NCBI GenBank assembly: GCA_938091275.1
Contig: CALKMY010000029.1
Location: 1-6,114 of the forward strand
DNA: 6,114 nt
Origin: Candidatus Nanopelagicales bacterium
GTDB lineage: Bacteria > Actinomycetota > Actinomycetes > S36-B12
Direction of reading: 5' to 3'
The notes beneath the pieces are model-generated. The model saw only the letters and a list, made by a program, of their open reading frames with translations. It had not been told where the DNA came from and searched no databases. Of the stretch, positions 4,783-6,114 are shown one piece after another. The translations under genes and the position numbers were made by a program. How positions within the stretch are numbered: position 1 is the stretch's first letter; the number at the start of each line of letters is the position of its first letter.

Positions 4783-5952
4783 CTACGGGGCCAGGTCGAC
4801 CACCGGCTCCCAGCCCCGCGAGGTCCACGAATCGATCAGAGCCTGCTGCACGCTGACGACATCGACGGCTTCACGAAAGCCCGGGCTGAAACGCTCGCCA
4901 CCGGCCAAAGATTCCAAGAACACGTGGTCCTCGATCGCCACGAGATCTTCGAAGCCGATCGCGTTGGCCTGGCCGGGAACGAAAGCTCCGTGGAAGGGAA
5001 AGCGGTCACCGCCGTAAATGGTTGTGTATCCCGAACTTGGATCGTCCGTGAGCCGGTAGAAGCGCAACTCATTCATGGTCTCGAGGTTCCATTCCAAGGC
5101 ACCCTTGGTGCCATACACGGCGAAAGAATTCTGACTCTCAGGTCCAACCATGGTTCGACTCGACTCGAATGTTCCGGTCGCTCCATTGGCGAACGTGCAC
5201 AGCATCGAAGCAAAGTCCTCATTTTCCACTTCGCCCTTCGGGTCATCCGGAGCTCCTCGACCGTAGTGACCGGCGGCTCCTTGGGCGATTGGCCGATGGG
5301 TAATGGTGTTGTTCTTCATACCCGTGACCTCGGCGATCGGGCCGACGAGGAACTGCGCCATGGACACCGAGTGACTGAGGATGTCGCTGGTGACTCCATA
5401 GCCCGCCTGATCCATAAAGAAACGCCACGTGAGCAGGCCCAACTCGTCGCTCCCGTACATCGACAGGAAGTGCCCACGGTAGTGCGTGATGTCGCCGAGT
5501 TGACCTGAATCGATCAGGGACTTCGCGTGGATGACCAAGGGGGCCCACAGGTAGTTGTAACCGACGCCAGTGGCGACTCCTGCCGCCTGGGCAACCTGGT
5601 AGGCCCGCACGGCCTGCTCGGGCTTGCCGCCGATGGGCTTCTCGCTGAAGACAGCCTTACCCGCCGCGGTCGCCGCTTCGATCATCGGAATGTGCAGCAT
5701 GTTGGGAGCAGTCACCCACACGGCGTCGACGTCGTCCGCGCTCACCGCCTCTTCCCAGTTCTCCACCGACCGCTCAAACCCGAAGTCCTCAACCGCGCGG
5801 GTCCGCCGAGACTCCTCGGTATCCGCACAGACCACCAGGTGGGGATCGACCGATCGCTCCGGAAACAGCGAAGGAATACGCAACATCGATCTGCTGTGCG
5901 CCTGGCCCATCCAGCCAAGACCGAGAACAGCAACGCCAACGTGCTTCTTCAT
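4783..5952 (-). CDS. Gfo/Idh/MocA family oxidoreductase (sugar or cyclitol dehydrogenase)
   Basis: Predicted cytoplasmic NAD(P)-dependent oxidoreductase, 389 aa, within the 330-400 aa range of the family. Seen: Rossmann fold with GLGWMG (11-16) then QAH; Asp44 at the end of strand 2 (VCAD), consistent with NAD(H); TAPNMLH (81-87); EKP (104-106) with the expected catalytic Lys105; and TSDILSHSVSMAQF (188-201), giving Asp190 and His194 at the family's Asp/His pair. The C-terminal half (about 130-370) has the expected alpha/beta domain, including GTFESSRT and FAVYGTKGALEW. It differs from the IolG-like gene at the other end of the cluster and is longer, so it is not a recent duplicate. Start: ATG at 5952 has AGGTGA (5966-5961) 8 nt upstream, overlapping the stop codon of the preceding gene; a GTG at 5964 directly after that stop would add four residues. 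The substrate is unknown; the second oxidation, or an isomer-converting reduction, in the same catabolic route is plausible. Confidence 0.88.
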   Translation of the reverse strand: MKKHVGVAVLGLGWMGQAHSRSMLRIPSLFPERSVDPHLVVCADTEESRRTRAVEDFGFERSVENWEEAVSADDVDAVWVTAPNMLHIPMIEAATAAGKAVFSEKPIGGKPEQAVRAYQVAQAAGVATGVGYNYLWAPLVIHAKSLIDSGQLGDITHYRGHFLSMYGSDELGLLTWRFFMDQAGYGVTSDILSHSVSMAQFLVGPIAEVTGMKNNTITHRPIAQGAAGHYGRGAPDDPKGEVENEDFASMLCTFANGATGTFESSRTMVGPESQNSFAVYGTKGALEWNLETMNELRFYRLTDDPSSGYTTIYGGDRFPFHGAFVPGQANAIGFEDLVAIEDHVFLESLAGGERFSPGFREAVDVVSVQQALIDSWTSRGWEPVVDLAP

Positions 5953-5964
5953 GGGTGCGATCAC

Positions 5965-6114
5965 CTATTTCTTCACTCGTCCGGTGGCCGACGTCATCGG
6001 CAACCGCGGATCTTGTTCCATTCCGGCCCACGATTCCCGGATCCAGTGTTGGTCAGGGTCGTCGCAGAACGCCATCGTGCGGTCCTCCCCCGGACCGGCC
6101 AAAACATTCAGGAA
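5965..6114 (-). CDS. C-terminal end of an upstream gene, unrecognised (partial)
   Basis: An open frame runs from the window edge to a TAG at 5967-5965, giving the last 49 residues of a protein that begins outside the window. The visible part contains GPGEDRTMAFCDD and DQHWIRESW and ends in GRVKK. I do not recognise the family from this fragment. It is hydrophilic, with no membrane segment. It is accepted as coding because it is open throughout, its stop lies 12 bp before the dehydrogenase ATG, and that gene's ribosome site overlaps its stop codon, the normal arrangement for adjacent genes of one operon. Its function probably belongs to the same sugar or cyclitol pathway, but that is context only. 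Confidence 0.6.
   Translation of the reverse strand, partial: FLNVLAGPGEDRTMAFCDDPDQHWIRESWAGMEQDPRLPMTSATGRVKK

Overview
The window looks like chromosomal DNA of a high-GC actinomycete, most likely in the Rhodococcus/Nocardia/Mycobacterium group. The evidence is Ala/Val/Gly-rich proteins, dense GC-rich shadow reading frames, GTG starts beside AGGAG-type ribosome sites, and a short actinobacterial-style lipoprotein signal ending in an LAGC lipobox. The genus is an inference from composition. Every gene I accept lies on the minus strand, so the biology reads from right to left.

Layout in transcription order: (1) the last 49 codons of an unrecognised protein (6114 to 5965); (2) a 389-aa Gfo/Idh/MocA oxidoreductase (5952 to 4783), with its ribosome site over the previous stop codon; (3) a 247-bp spacer (4782 to 4536) with a LacI-type operator-like palindrome, a CGTTACC direct repeat and a short GC palindrome, the best candidate for a regulated promoter; (4) a sugar-binding lipoprotein (4535 to 3501); (5) a 134-bp spacer with a perfect 14-bp hairpin; (6) a RbsC-type permease (3366 to 2311); (7) a single-domain sugar ABC ATPase (2314 to 1517) that overlaps the permease by ATGA; (8) a 108-bp spacer with a small hairpin; (9) an IolG-like inositol 2-dehydrogenase (1408 to 407); (10) a small four-helix membrane protein (377 to 18) of unknown function.

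Together this is a carbohydrate uptake and oxidation module. A complete CUT2-type ABC importer (binding protein, permease, ATPase) is flanked by two NAD(P)-dependent dehydrogenases of one superfamily. The IolG-like enzyme makes myo-inositol or another inositol isomer the leading substrate guess, but the transporter sequence alone does not prove it.

I see no phage, transposon, CRISPR, toxin-antitoxin or defence signature, and no tRNA or rRNA. The least ordinary parts are in the spacers: the perfect hairpin between binding protein and permease, a second inverted repeat that would compete with it and ends just before the permease ribosome site, and the operator-like palindrome upstream of the binding protein. 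No gene-free stretch exceeds 300 bases. I do not see convincing evidence for a wholly new system.
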